Notes: generated by a model from the letters alone, not told the origin. A stretch of 64,000 nt of DNA from Collybia mongolica (GCA_013420905.1 JAAXNY010000017.1:1104292-1168291), one strand, 5' to 3'. Shown: positions 12,668 to 25,474, counted from the stretch's first letter. Numbers and translations: made by a program.

Positions 12668-13494
12668 GAAGTACCTAAGGCTATCTTGTTAGCAGAAATT
12701 TGGGAGAGGTGGAGGTCAACGTACAAATCAGCTGAACGTAAGTTCTATGTAATTGTAGTTGAGAATGCGTCCTGTACCAAGAGAACAGACGGTGGGAAAA
12801 ATGCACCGCCATTTATAACGCACGGACCATGTGCCATGGTGCCGCGTGTCGTCAGACTAAGTTTAGTTTTGCGAAGCGGGTGAGTAATGGCGTTATGTTT
12901 TTGCACTGGACATGTGGCAATATTAGCGTACTGGGATTGAATCATCGGAGATAGTTCACGTAACATGGATGGATTTCAGTGGGAGGGTATTAAAAGATGT
13001 ATTGTGGAGATGAATTGATGATATTGGATGATGTGAGCCGTTCGGAGGGCTTGCAAAGGCCTGTTCTGACGCACCCTTTATTACAGGATAGGGAGTGCTG
13101 CTGGGTGTTCTGCCTAAATATTATAGAGTGCTTTCCCATACCCATACGAGACTCATATTATGCAATAGCAGCATGAATTTTGCGTGTCGACAAACGGACG
13201 ACGCATGAGGCTTGAGAAGTAGATTAACGGTTAAATGAGGCTCTCTCAGAAGGACGCAACCTCACCTGACCCAGCCATAAAAATCCCCATTAATCGAAAC
13301 ACGAACTGCTCACCGAGGCGATCTATTTTTGGAGCAGGTGTATATGTGCGCTCATAGATTGCCTCTATTGTACCTATTGAAGCGCCTAATAGCTAACCCT
13401 TAAGCTTATTACAAACATTTTCAAGGAAACAGTAAAATATACAGACGGACTACAAAGTACAGACGTCAAAAAGTTCCAGTTTTAACCCTCAAAC

Positions 13495-14925
13495 TCAAAA
13501 AGAAAACACACTTCCAGGAGGTACCAAATCTAATAGGTCGTCCTGCTGGAGCTCCCTAATGAGTTGGGCATTCTCTCTCATATCCAAATCCTGTTCCTTG
13601 GACCAGTCAATCTGATCGTCAATATGCCAATTATATATAGCAAAGATTCTCGTCGAGCCGCCTGGGCTCTTCCCTCGTTCCCGAAGCATCTCCAGATGCG
13701 CTTTGAGAGAGCCAGGTCTGATTGTGCAACACAAGACCTCGAGGTTCGGGACTAGAGTACCCCCTGCTATTCCCGCGAGGTCCCCTTGAGATAGCGCGGT
13801 GCGAGTTGGCAGCATCAACGCCTTGAGCGATGGAAGGGCCGTGAGAAGTGCATGTATATCGTTAACAGGAATGCGATCGCGGAATGATAAGCTCTCAAGC
13901 TCTGTAAAACGCGCCAGGATAGGCACTAGCGACGAATTCCAGTCGGGATCCTCGTACACAAAGGTAGGGTATCGCGTGACCAGAACGCGGAGATGGGGGG
14001 CCATAAGTGGTTGTAGGAATATCGGGAGCTCATTACTACAGTAGAATTCAGCTGTAAGCTTCGTCATGTTAGGGAGGTCGACGGGCTCGTCGACTGGCGC
14101 AGTATTCTGATTTCCCAGGACACCCGGAGTGATCTTCAATGAAACAACGTTGGCGCACAGGCGTAGCATAGTGTGTGCTTCCGCGATAGGTAATCTCGTA
14201 ACCCGAAGTGTTATGTCAGTGAGCTGCGCCCAGGGAAGCGAAGTGAGATTATTTTTCCATGAGATGTTAGTGCCGAGATATAATTTATGCAGACGTGGAG
14301 TATTCTCCCAGATCGACACTTCGTACGAGGGTAAGAGCCCTGGGATATTGCCTGACATATCAATGGCGTTAATCCCATGACCGTCATCGATAGAGAGGGA
14401 CTCCAAGCATGGGAAAGAAATCTGTTCGAGCCGGAGGAAGGGATCCAGGTGAGAAATATTGATATGTACAGCGAGGGACTTGATTCGAGTCGATTCTGAG
14501 ACGATGAGGTTGAATATCCGTGACTGCCATTCGTCGATACTGTAAAATCCGAGAGCCTTGATCTTGAGTGAAATGCTCGTGCCTTTCGTGTGTTTGAGAA
14601 TCTTCTCAGTTGCCACTGTCCTTTCGTACATATTTGTACTGGTAAACATGTCGCCTCCTTCGTCGTAATCGACGGACACATTGTTCCAAAGGTCTGGAGT
14701 TTTCAGTGCAACCTGTCTCCACCTTTTGCACACTCGAAGAAGTGCCCATGGTAGATCAGTGTCTCGTAGTGGAGGCGGGACTCTCAGAGAAGATGTAGTT
14801 GAAGCGACAAAGACTTCGGAAAGAAGCTCGTTTGGGAACTGGGTGACCATTAGTGACCCGCCAACTTTGTTATAAAGTATAGCAGAAACCTTGGAGATCG
14901 TTGTACCGCTGGCGTGATCGTCCAT
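13495..14925 (-). CDS. F-box/LRR-like protein, intact single exon
   Basis: A 476-residue uninterrupted frame starts at ATG 14925. An agaricomycete-type F-box lies at residues ~28-85 (FPNELLSEVF ... DLPWALLRVCKRWRQVALKTPDLW). The remainder is a series of leucine-rich segments (SFPCLESLSI, PHLRVLVTRYP, LPSLKALMLP, VPNLEVLC) expected to form a solenoid that selects substrates for an SCF E3 ligase. It ends with a hydrophilic tail. This belongs to the same broad group as the F-box genes at 11218, 34516 and 41327 but is clearly diverged from them. Its substrate cannot be inferred. The frame has no internal damage, so it may be expressed. Confidence 0.75.
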   Translation of the reverse strand: MDDHASGTTISKVSAILYNKVGGSLMVTQFPNELLSEVFVASTTSSLRVPPPLRDTDLPWALLRVCKRWRQVALKTPDLWNNVSVDYDEGGDMFTSTNMYERTVATEKILKHTKGTSISLKIKALGFYSIDEWQSRIFNLIVSESTRIKSLAVHINISHLDPFLRLEQISFPCLESLSIDDGHGINAIDMSGNIPGLLPSYEVSIWENTPRLHKLYLGTNISWKNNLTSLPWAQLTDITLRVTRLPIAEAHTMLRLCANVVSLKITPGVLGNQNTAPVDEPVDLPNMTKLTAEFYCSNELPIFLQPLMAPHLRVLVTRYPTFVYEDPDWNSSLVPILARFTELESLSFRDRIPVNDIHALLTALPSLKALMLPTRTALSQGDLAGIAGGTLVPNLEVLCCTIRPGSLKAHLEMLRERGKSPGGSTRIFAIYNWHIDDQIDWSKEQDLDMRENAQLIRELQQDDLLDLVPPGSVFSF

Positions 14926-16501
14926 CCAGGGAAATTTGCAAGATTACTTGAGTGCGTAAACATAAGCTGCTATATTAGTAATTATTCAAGTTATGCGTAC
15001 CAGGTCCAGAAGAGACTGCTTGAGACGGTAAATACCTTCTTCTTCTCAAATTCTCTTGGCTTTTTTATGGTCAGGTAATGGTTGAAGAAGCCCTATGTTT
15101 GAGTCACGAGAAACGAAGAGAGAAATGTTTCTCACCACTGAGGCGTCGAGGTATAAGTTTGGGTCAAACTCTGGTTCAAAGGGGAGTGTAGAGTTTCCAG
15201 AGTTGTCAGACTGTTGGCTGTTCTGACACATCACCGGGCCTGGCAGTGGAACGCATCATGAGACTTAAAGAAGTGTGAATCTAACGATGTTCGGCAAAGG
15301 GTACCCACGCTAAAATAACCCGAACGGATTTGAATACACCAAGGTACTTTCCTGTAGTAGAGTTCGTGTAAAGGTGGCTTCTATCAAGGCAATATCGCTT
15401 GTTGTTCGTCGGAGGTCAAGAATTCAGCAACGAGGAGAGTACGGTTGCGATTTATTGCGGAAACTTGTATCATTCGTCCAAGCGTTGAATCTAAAGAATA
15501 AAGTTTTATCCGAGACCTTCTGGCACCGGATATTTTCTGGTAGGGAGTAGTCATGGGATGATGGGGCTAGAGGAAAAAGAATTCAATGAAGCGGACGTCG
15601 GATATTCTCGGATCAAAATACACGTGGACATTTGCATGCGCACAATTCCGCTTCCTTCGGCATTTCTCATTTTATCTCACAAGTGGCACCTAAGTATGTG
15701 AATTGGGATTTATGTAGAGTCTATGGATACTCGATATCTCATGATCCATACCTCAGCTGAATGGTTGATTGTCGATTTTGACTATTGGTGCAAGAGTTCC
15801 CTGCCGACTCTCGACCTACTCCAAACAACGTCCATCAACCGCGTAAGGGGATACACCCCGGTTCCGTGTTACTGAAGCGGTCCCCTCTTTGCAGGATATC
15901 GTGGGACGTCTACGATCATGCCGTCGCTTGCTCAACTATACATATCATATGTCACTCTCTCAAGCCCGATAGAATGTTGACAATGCAATGCATGAAGACA
16001 GCCGTGGCAGGAAAGAGAACTGAAAGGGGACTACGACGGCTAGAACTGCCACTGATACGTATCACCACCACTAATATATTACTTAGTTTGCATCAGACGT
16101 TGATAACGGCTCAATTCTCTATCATGGTCCTACTCGCGGTGGCGCCTGTCGAGAACTTACCGACGGTATCTGGGTTCGGTATCCGATGTGGCTGAATCCC
16201 TGATTGTGTGCATTTTTTGTCTTCACTCTGCGGGGTTTCCTAATCGATATGAGCTTAGACTCCTGAGCCTATGGCACAAGAAGATAACGTTTGGCAAACA
16301 GCAGGGAGTAAGTAACCCCAATGACTGACGCTCCCATCTGGTGTACTAGACAACATACATTTAGACCATGAGGCTTTGGTGCCATTCGCTCCGCAACGGT
16401 ACCCGGGTTCGATTCCAGGGTGTGACCTCACACATCTAGTTTCTCCTCTTCCCGAATTAACGCCATAATCCGACAACTGATATTTCCATACCTGTTCACA
16501 C

Positions 16502-16589
16502 TCCTGGTCGGCGTAGTGGTAACAAATGTGTTGCAAATGCACGAGTCTTGGTCTGTAAGGCGGCGCCTGAGTTCAAGCCTCCGGCAGGA
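16502..16589 (+). repeat. Degenerate tRNA-like sequence (SINE head or tRNA relic)
   Basis: The 88-nt segment has terminal complementarity tcctg/cagga. Near its start is an A-box-like ggcgtagtggtaac, and 70 nt later a B-box-like gagttcaagcc with flanking complementarity. The D stem does not pair, so it is not a functional tRNA gene. A tRNA-derived short interspersed element is a plausible source. Confidence 0.4.
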
Positions 16590-17719
16590 ATATTCTCTAC
16601 CATTGTCAACACTTGATGAAAGCTAGGCTTTTGCTTGGTTGGAGTTTGCGAGTATGGACACATATGAGTTCGAACAGCGGCTTGTTGCGGCCTCCGGTAC
16701 ATAAGCGGACGAGTCAAACGTGATGAGTAAATGCTGATGCCCCATATTCCAACCTTAGTATAACCATCCTCATCGCAGTTAACAATCAATGGCCGCGCGG
16801 AGTCAGCCGAGTTGTACAATGCACAGAATTCATAACGAATTTGGTAAGTGATAAAACACGAGGAAGGAACGTTCTTACCGTAGTCTTTATGGACATCCTT
16901 GGTCCTCGGTTACCCTTCTCGCGAAAAAGCATGTAGGGAGTCATATAAGCGCTGTTGAGCACACGGAGTAAACTACGGATAGATAGAAGAGGCGGGAGCT
17001 GTGAAGGACGCGGGAAAGGTTTTAAAAACAGGTCCGAACCCGGGCGTGACACTAATCGGCTGGTAGGTGTGGTAGTGTCGTGGAGTCTAGTGGGGTAATG
17101 TGGATGTTATCATGGCATACCATTTTAAAAAAATTTTGCGCATGGTTGAGACATACTGTCGAATATATTATCTTGACAAAAACCCAATCCATTACTCACC
17201 GAACCTTATCTGCCGTTTCCCCCGAAAACGCGATGTCTCAAAACGATTGATTGTTTAATTGAACCTTTATATATTAGGCCTTTATTCGCGTCTGTTAAAG
17301 TACCAAGGAGGAAACAAGGGGTCCGTGGCGCCAGATGACGGATTAAGTAAGGTATGCGCCATAGAGAGCAGGAAACAGTACTTACCAGCATGCAGAGACT
17401 AGCTATGACATGACGCCTGGAGGGAAATTCCCAGTGGCTTGTGCGAGAGAGTGATAATCTATATCGTCGGTAATGGGATGCGAAGAAAGGATGGAGCAGA
17501 GGGCCGTAATAGCGGTGTTGATGATGTCCAGGTACAAGTCCATGGTTTAGATGTAGTGTGGTGGGGAGTCTAGTTCAACGGGGCGGCATTACTACGATAG
17601 GTCTGTAGCCACTGTGGTGAGTCTCTGATGGTCTAGTTATCTTGCAAGTTGCGACGTAGAGAGGGAAAAATTGGGGTACGGATTTCCATAGATGAAAGTT
17701 TCTATGTCAATAATGATGA

Positions 17720-17766
17720 AGTCTTGTTTGCGTATCGGTAACTGGGTTTGAAACCCAGACGAGACT
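17720..17766 (+). repeat. Mini tRNA-like sequence lacking an anticodon arm
   Basis: Only 47 nt long. It has an 8-bp terminal stem (agtcttgt with acgagact, one G-T pair), a D-arm-like tgcgtatcggtaac and a perfect T-arm stem (ctggg / cccag) around a 7-nt loop tttgaaa. The anticodon arm is missing. The acceptor sequence ACGAGAC is shared with the larger element at 19324-19415, so the two probably come from one family. Confidence 0.4.
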
Positions 17767-18132
17767 ATTGCTTACCAGTGGCGTTTTCCCTCCGGGCACT
17801 GGCAAGGTGCCAGCTCGGGTCAGGAGAATTTATTGGAGTGGAATGGCAATATAAACGAGATATTTCGAAAACGACAGTCAGAACATGAGAGAAATGAAAC
17901 GGTAGCTGCAAGCTATTATAGTACTTGGCATCGATATCCGTACAGAGAACATATCAGATATACCTGACATTCTCCCAGCTGGGAGTCGCGGACCCCGCCT
18001 CTCCAGGGTCTAGCTATTACGCGTGCGCATTGAAAGTGAGGCGCACTTACTAGTAAGTACACTACGGGAATGGGAACCTGATCTGTGATCATCCTGGATG
18101 GGAGTATCCTTCTGGTCGAATAAAGGCATCTA

Positions 18133-18785
18133 AGGGTCCTATGGAAGGGGTGGTCAATACGCTAATCAAATCCAAGGAATTAAGCCAGAGACGCGAGGGT
18201 TAGGTACAGATGGTATTGACGACTCGGAGGAGGGTTTAGGAAAGCAAGATACTCGGTCGGCTTGAAGGATAGGTGGGTTCGCGCTTCAGTAGGCGCGCTG
18301 GGTTCCCCAATATGCAGCGCCGATTTCGTTTTTCCAGGATAGGCCTGTTAGCTAGGATTTCTCATGAAGGCGCATTTTTCTCTTTCTTTTTTCCTCACAA
18401 CGTCACCTGGATGAGCGTGAGATTTGCTTATGTAATGGTGTTTATCTCGGGTGCGCCCGGCCTGCCCCTCGTTCAACCATGTTCTTGACTGCACCGGTGT
18501 GTAACCAGTAGACGATGACGGACGGTCTCTGGCCATGATCCTCGAACCGTTAGGCCTAGAAATTCTGCGGCGCCAACCTACTATTCTCGGACAAGGAGTC
18601 CAAGGCGAGTTTTTCGCCTCCCTCTAGTACGTACTCGTTTTTAATCAAAGCACTCCAGCTATTATTGTGTTCCGCTAGACTAAAGGCTTCGATACGATCT
18701 CGGCATCCTTCACTACTTGCGTCATATCCAGAACAATTGAAAGAGTGCAATCACCACTAATCTTGCTCCGTCATCGTTGCTATCC
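18133..18785 (+). repeat. Dispersed repeat R1, copy 1
   Basis: About 650 bp that align, with small indels, to 28581-29235. Shared landmarks include gctaatcaaatcca, aagccagagacg, the stretch containing cacaacgtcacctgga, gagcgtgagatt, gcttatgtaatggtgttta, tgtaaccagtagacg and cactccagctat. No open frame is conserved between the copies, so the repeat is non-coding or long dead. Copy 1 lacks a segment that holds a tRNA-like B box in copy 2. Confidence 0.75.
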
Positions 18786-21700
18786 TTTACATTTCGCCAT
18801 TCTGGGTGTAGCCATACTAGGATCACAACCTTTTATTGGTATACAGGCAACGGTGGCGCACCCTCTAAAACACCTGCCAAGCTAGCCTTCTAAACCGTAA
18901 GCGATGCACAAACATACGTAAGTTTCGCCATATTTGACGTCCGTTAAGTCTCGTTATTGTGTCAGTGATGTATGTGGGGAAATTAGACCATGCCCAAGGA
19001 CAGCTGACGAGAGCTGAGCCCAATCTCCAGGAGAGATGATGGAATTCTTTGATGGATCCCATTTTTTTCCTCTATACTGGACGCCATTACTAGGTACCTG
19101 GTATGACTGGTCCGGGAATTCACCTATCTTTCAAGCCGCCGGTATGGACCTGGAATATATCGTATACTTTGCCCATGTCTCGGTAACGCGGAATCAGGAC
19201 CCAGAGACTTTAAGCGCTCTACCACCACCACCACTATTCCCAATTCCTACGCCACCCAGCCATAGCCAGTATTTTGTTTAGCGAAAGAAATGAAAAAAGG
19301 GGCATCCTATAACCAGAGTCATTGTCTCGTCCAGGGATCGAACTCGGCTTCCGTCGGCAGGTCCATCACGATCCAGTCAGGATTCCGGCGCGCGTTACCA
19401 AAACGCCAACGAGACTTGGACGACGGTTGATACATTTACAGTCTGTTATTTATGACTTACGGCTTGGAAGAACGTCTGAATTGCGGGTATCCAGGGACTG
19501 TGTGTGGTCAGAGAAGTTTGATCGCGGCGTTCTGTAGACTCATGAACATTTTGATGAAGCAAGGATAATATCCGAATGCCTTGTGCAATCTGAAAGATAC
19601 TCTAGGAAGATCATGTTACAGGATGTTTAATCCAAGGAATCATGGCCGGTTGGCAGTTTTACAGCCATGGATCCAAGCTCCAATGCTCTGCACGTCTGGC
19701 ACTGCGTTGCCTCTGCCGTCCACTCGGGGTTTCTTCGACGACGACCCAGTGGACGCCTTAAGCCTTAACAGTCGGTATAGAGCCCACAGGTCCAAAGGCT
19801 TGTTCTGTCCTTTGCACACTATTGGCGTTGGCATCTGAATTTCGCCGTCTTCCGGATTTTTGGACGGGACTAAAACAATGCGTACTCAGCTTATATCGAA
19901 ACATCAAGCGTGGATTTCGGGGATCATGCGCGCTGCTGTAAGGAGAGACGGTGCAATAGGACGATTTTTTGCACACCTGAGTCTGCCTTTCTCATCCTCG
20001 ATTGATTCATTCCTCGTCTATTCTCCAATGCGCGTTGTGCGCCCTGACGAGATGCCTTTAACATGACCCATGGAGCTATCACACCTTCTGGAAGCTTAAA
20101 CACTTCGGGGGCTTCCGGGAGTCGCTAATCTCCCAACGGCTAGTTATGAACTCTTCTTACTTCACTCCAATGTACTTATTTAGCTTCATACCTAGGCATA
20201 GGGATGTGATATCTCTACGTACACGGGTTCGTCGCAAATCAGCGAATTTCATAGGTGTGACAGGGTGGTACACTATGGTAAGGTTACGTGCATAGGATTA
20301 ATAGTAAATCCATATACTCGATTGTATCATCATCTGAGGGTACGGGAACACGCGGGAACGCATGTAGAGATCGTTAGAAATTGGTAATATGAATAAAATC
20401 GGACAGTTGGGAGTGTGGTGCAATAATTTGGGTGTGACTTCAAAATCTGGTGTCTACATCCGTACTAACCTCGTTATTTCCCTCGGAGATACCTGTCCGC
20501 AGTAGCTACTACAGCTTTTGTATTTTCAGAGTTGAAGATGTCTAGGCAACTTGCCGCGAAGTAGTCCAAGAAGTGTCGGGATAAAGATAATAAACTCACC
20601 TCTTATAGTTAGTATTTAGCCCAGACCATCGTGATGCTGTTCGAAAAATTGAATTGGTACTGTACATGCGTCAATGATTCATAACTCACTGTATTTAGCC
20701 TTTTGTAACCAGCATTCTTCTAAATCCCTTCAGTTCCCAACCCGGCCTCTTCAAAACGCCTTTGAACTGGTCCTTCGTTCGTTCCATAATGCGCTTTAAA
20801 AATTTGCCATAGGATGCGGATTTAAAGAATAAAAGGCATGTAATAAGTACAAATTCCATTGATATTGAGCCTACAATGTGGCTCAAAGAAGTCGTGTGGC
20901 GCGAGGATAGCCTGAGGTTGATACTTCAGCGCATGGCTATCCCTGGAATGTCAACAGAGGTCGTCCAATGACAAATCAAGGTCCACTAGTCTTGGGTGTG
21001 TACTCATGTACAGATGCTCTACGATAGATAAACTTGAGCTTTAGGAATCGACACGTGAAATGAACAGGAGTACCGCTAACCCCCGACCCACGTCGATCAT
21101 GGTGACTTCATCTTAGTCCAATCTTAGTTGTCGATAAGACAGGCGTGGAGGAGTTCTGCTGGTATCATAGCCTTGCTGGGGCGGCCACCAGAGAGAGCTC
21201 AGGCAGGAGTTTGATAAATTTTCTAAATGGACATGCAGGAACAAATTACGAAGGATACAACGGCGATGCTTACTCGATACGCGTTCCGGCACCTGGAATA
21301 GCAAGTTCAGCACTTACGAATCGTTGAACATCGCATTCCTTCATTCTCATGAATGGAGAATGGAGGACACGAAAATTCAGTCTATCGAAGGACGGCTCGA
21401 GTGAACAAGTAAGGGCATGAACTAGCCTAGTGTTTGATTAAATATTGGGGTCACAAGAGGGTAGATGACCTGGGCGCTTACGAGAGGAACAATGTCAATT
21501 GTTTGTAAGTTCCATCATTGATAGAGCTTGCGTCTCAGGGATATCGGCGACGCAATGCTCTGAAGCCCCCAAAAAAGCGTTGCGCTCATGGAAACTTCTA
21601 CTAATGCTGGTGATGTGATCTGACGGCTCGACGGCATACGCGGCAGGTTCATCCGAAGGCTGCGCAAATCCTCTGTAAGTTTATACCTGGGTCTCTGAGG

Positions 21701-22815
21701 GCTGAACGGCTTGTTTTGATGAGGTGTGATCGGGACTTTTGGTATCGATCGTTGCGATGACTTCGTTTTTGAGTATTGTCAAGGAGAGCATAGAGCTTTG
21801 CGGCGAAAGACATGAAGCTGTCCAGGGAGATATTGATTAAGAAATGGGGTTATAAATTCTCAGGTTTTGATGCTGATATGAGCCAAGTCTGGAGAACATG
21901 CAAGGTTGACTATGACAGCCTTGGGGTATACAGATCGTGCCGACCCCCGGAATCCCGCCATTCGGGCTATTGAGTAGTCAGGAAAATAGAAGCTGGACAC
22001 CCATGAATGTTGATAAAATGTTAGTGTGAAACTTATCAAGATGACAGGCGAGCAGCACATGGACAATGTCAGAGTCTTTGAATAGCGTCAGTCGAAAATA
22101 TCAATTAGATCATGAATGCCTCCGAGTACCCGCGGAAAAAATACGGTGTGTTAATGAAACGAGGGGATCCTTGCAACCTCGTGGCTGACTCCGTGACTCC
22201 AGGACGCACAGAGTCCTCAGAAAGAAATGAACGAATAGTAAATTCAGAGACAAAACAAGACTTGACCAAGAGGAAAAATTCGCCTTCGGACGAACAAAGA
22301 TTGAGCCTTAACCAGGCGGAGAAACAAGGTATATATCAAGATCGGTTTAAGAAAGGACAAGGAGTTCTGACGAGAAGTATATGAGACAATGGAGAATAAG
22401 TTCAAGTCAGCTGGGGCAACTGCCAGTTGGAGGCGCCAAACAGCAAAATCAACACTAGTCATGTGAAGAACAGCAATGTCTTGGCAATGAACCATGCAAA
22501 TATCTACAAATATAGATCAACTTCCGAAACCTGCCAGTACTCAAACTAAGGCTGTAGCCTTTCCATCTAATCTCACTGCCCGTATGAAGGTTGATTTAGT
22601 GACTTATGGATATGCCACCGTCTTCGTCCAGAACAAGCAAGTACGAGCGCGCATCTATGAGTATGGTTGGTATGGAGATCGCTGGTTGATGTTCAAAAAT
22701 AATCATCATCAAACCTCCATGCCTCTCAGAGTTAGTAGCGCTATCTTTTCATAGATTCATTCGGGGTTAAAACATCAGTCTACAGCGGTGTAACTATGTC
22801 AAAGCTGGAACACTC
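18786..22815. other. 4 kb without a supportable gene
   Basis: Apart from the tRNA-like element at 19324-19415, nothing could be supported. Open frames here are short, lack start context, splice partners or recognisable motifs, and stop codons are frequent in all six frames. Confidence 0.5.
19324..19415 (-). repeat. tRNA-like element with 7-bp acceptor stem
   Basis: Read on the minus strand, 92 nt begin gtctcgt and end acgagac, a perfect 7-bp acceptor-like stem. They contain a D arm with perfect stem gcgt/acgc around tttggta (A-box-like tggcgttttgg) and a B-box gttcgatcc in a T arm with one mismatch. The middle (about 45 nt) does not give a clear anticodon arm, so I call it a tRNA relic or SINE head and not an active tRNA gene. 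An intron-containing tRNA is the alternative. Confidence 0.4.
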
Positions 22816-24890
22816 TCAGACCTGGCGGTACCCAATTAGGGCAGGTTTGTCCTTGCGATCTATCATATCCTTCACCTGTCTTGCCACTACTCCAGGATAT
22901 TCCAGGTATATGTGCTGGAACGTGAATATCTTTGCTGACCTCCCAGTACCTAGGTTAAAAGCTTCGTCCCGTCCTTTTAAGAACATTGTGCCCGCTTCGT
23001 CACCGAGTTCTGATGCAAGCAGTTCAGCAACATAGTTATACCCATCTCGTTTATCGGGCAACGCAAATGGGAACTGGTCATGTTGCGCGAAGAAGTGCAT
23101 TAGGATGCTAGAGAAATTGACCCCCCGCAGGGAGTCTGTATATTCGTTCTGTTCATGGCAGGGTCCATCATGGGGTTTGTTACAACCTAGCTTCTCCTGA
23201 TTGTCGTCGTCGAGGCGGCTGTAAAATTCGCCTGTTGACCCGTTTGCCGAAAGGCAAATGAAGGTGATGTGTGGCACGCTTGCCCATACAGATGAGACGA
23301 GCTCTTCGTATGTGACAAGAGTGATATCAAACCAGTCAACTCCGCCCAAGCATTCAAAATCCTGTGGCGTTGGTAGACCAGAATAGTTCGCCGTCACTCG
23401 GAGGAAGATGTCATGGTATCCTAGAGGTATTTATCCACCCAGTTAGTTACTATTTTATGCTATCATTGGTGCGCTTGCCATGTGAGCAGAACCGCTGGAT
23501 GACAAGAACGATTGGAATGCACTTCGTAAGCCATACTGCGCGAATGGGGAAGATTGACAGATACGCAGGAGTGCAGGATATCTGACGTGCGCTGGTCATT
23601 GCAAATCCACTGCACAATCTAAGAAAAGATGTATGGGACATTCTGAAATTGGGAAAAAAAAATACTAACCGTTGCGCAGCAGTACTCAGACCTACCGCGG
23701 CAGCAGCCTTCCCAATCCAATCCGTTGTCAATTGTGCAAGATATACTTGCATGGCCTCACACTCTTTGATAAGTGTATTCCGTTTTGCCCTGTCCGCAGG
23801 ACGAATGAAGTCAGATAGTCTGACGTCACCAAATAATCCAAGGGAATCCATTTCCTCCTCATTCTTTACATGGGCGTACTGTGGATCCACCCGGACGATG
23901 ATACGCGTCTGGTGATCTGGCTCCAAGGCCGCCACCTTCGAAATAGACACGAGCCTACAAAATGTCATGAATCGAATGACTGTCGGTATGTCATCGGTAT
24001 CCCAGTCTGTGTCTACCGAAAGCGTGCGATGAGGGTGAGAGGAGGCCGAATGTCGGCTGGATTCCGAACCAATGGTGGCAGACAAGTCGCTTTGCAAGCC
24101 CAATGTCTCACGTTCTGTTTCGGTGGTAAGTAGATGAGCGTCGTAGTGTGAGCCTTACTTACCTATGTCTCGTGAAGCATCGGATGAACCGTATAGGTTG
24201 ATTGACTTCCGATTCTCTGATGCTGTTGGAGTACTACCTCTAGAATGGTCCTTAGACCCGGCGACGACATAGGTTAAAAATTCCGTGAAGCCAATGTAGT
24301 TGAAGATTTCTAAGGTTGTAACAACTGAGCCAAAGCCCAAAGACCGTGTGTTCCCATTCGTCTGCGTAATAAGTTGAAGGAACATGGCAGTCCTGACTTT
24401 TATCTCTTTCAGCTGTACAATCGCACGCTCAACGAAATGAGTCAATCTTCCTGACGAACGGAAGCGTTCAATGATGTCCCAAAGCATCTGAGCACGCATT
24501 TGACAAGCGCAATCACCCACATGCGCGTCAAAAGTACCTATGATGGCTGACGACGATAAAGTGTTGCTTGGCGAGTTGGAAATGATAGAGTGGAAGATCG
24601 AGAGAGCGGCTTCAATAGAGTGAAGGCCATGAAGGCATTGTAACACAGTCCGGCCAACCTCTTGGCAACGAACCTGCTTGTCGAGTCTGGAGAGAAGTAA
24701 GGTAGCAGCCATTATACCACGCAGGAGGTGGAGGTTTGGATGATGGGGATTCCGTAAACAGGGTAAATAACACTCATATGACTCCAGACCTCCAGTACCT
24801 ATTCCTGAAGTTCAGTTTCAAGATTAATCCAAGTCTCAAGCAGGAGCGCTTCTGAACCGGAGTGACATCTAGTCCTGCTCCGGGATTCAT
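22816..24890 (-). CDS. Unrecognised multi-exon protein, possibly frameshifted at its 5' part
   Basis: At least three exons read on the minus strand: about 24801-24163, 24114-23670 (48-bp intron 24115-24162, donor GTAAGT, acceptor AACAG) and 23420-22816 ending in a stop. A short exon or a long intron lies between 23669 and 23421; two frames there look partly coding and I could not choose. Upstream, a frame containing LLLETWINLE leads to LESYECYLPCLRNPHHPN only if one base is missing near 24800, so a single-base deletion is likely unless an alternative splice is used. I see no catalytic motif, signal peptide or membrane segment, and no family match. The protein would exceed 550 residues and appears soluble. 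Function unknown. Confidence 0.5.
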
Positions 24891-25183
24891 AACTGGAGCT
24901 AACCTGCAAAATGCCATAGAAATAGATCTGATCACCAACCAACCTTAATCTAATCTCACGCCACAACGTTACGTTGATATTGACAACTAGCTTGGGTAAC
25001 TTGTGGTGGGCACTTGTTGCGTCAAAGCATGTTGGGGATATGTCTGAACTCCAAGAGGAAGGAGCTGAGATAGCACCCGTTTGTGATTACCTTAACTTCC
25101 TTCTAGGGAGATGTAGATCCTCGAGGAAGAATAATAATTTTGACACGTAGATGGCTAACAGAAAACCACGCTTGACACGACGA

Positions 25184-25474
25184 TCACAAGGGGAAGATCA
25201 CGAGGTACCACTTGCAGTACTTGCCCAGGAAGCGTGACTCGGATTCGACTCGACAATCTCCGTGCTCTACAAAATTATATTTTCGACGAAACACATAGAA
25301 GGTTCGTGGGAGACTTTCCCGCATTTGACCAGGTCTGATGGCCTCGCTATTGAAATGTGTGCGTCGGCTCCCATCTTTGGGTAGCTCCCAATGAATGTGT
25401 GGGACAACATTCGGATGTGGATCGTGAACGTGTGTGGAGCTAATGATGTACCTTTCTCGACAACTCGATTTCAT
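25184..25474 (-). CDS. Small hypothetical ORF
   Basis: A 96-codon frame from ATG 25474 with biased, protein-like composition (HDPHPNVVPHIHW, FYVFRRKYNFVEHGD). No homologue is recognised, and nothing links it to the gene at 22816 or to the P450 that starts about 200 bp away on the other strand. It could be a real small gene, a lost exon or chance. Confidence 0.2.
   Translation of the reverse strand: MKSSCRERYIISSTHVHDPHPNVVPHIHWELPKDGSRRTHFNSEAIRPGQMRESLPRTFYVFRRKYNFVEHGDCRVESESRFLGKYCKWYLVIFPL

Larger units (their letters stand above)
14926..18132. other. Gene-poor stretch with tRNA-like relics
   Basis: No gene could be supported in these 3.2 kb. A short open frame at 15046-15234 (minus) is not recognisable. 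tRNA-like segments are listed separately at 16502-16589 and 17720-17766; further isolated B-box-like strings (ggttcgattcc near 16408, cgggttcggacc on the minus strand near 17030) occur without convincing cloverleaves. Confidence 0.5.

Noticed and set aside
19324..19415. Active tRNA gene
   Set aside because: Acceptor and D arms are good, but no convincing anticodon arm can be drawn and the T stem has a mismatch.
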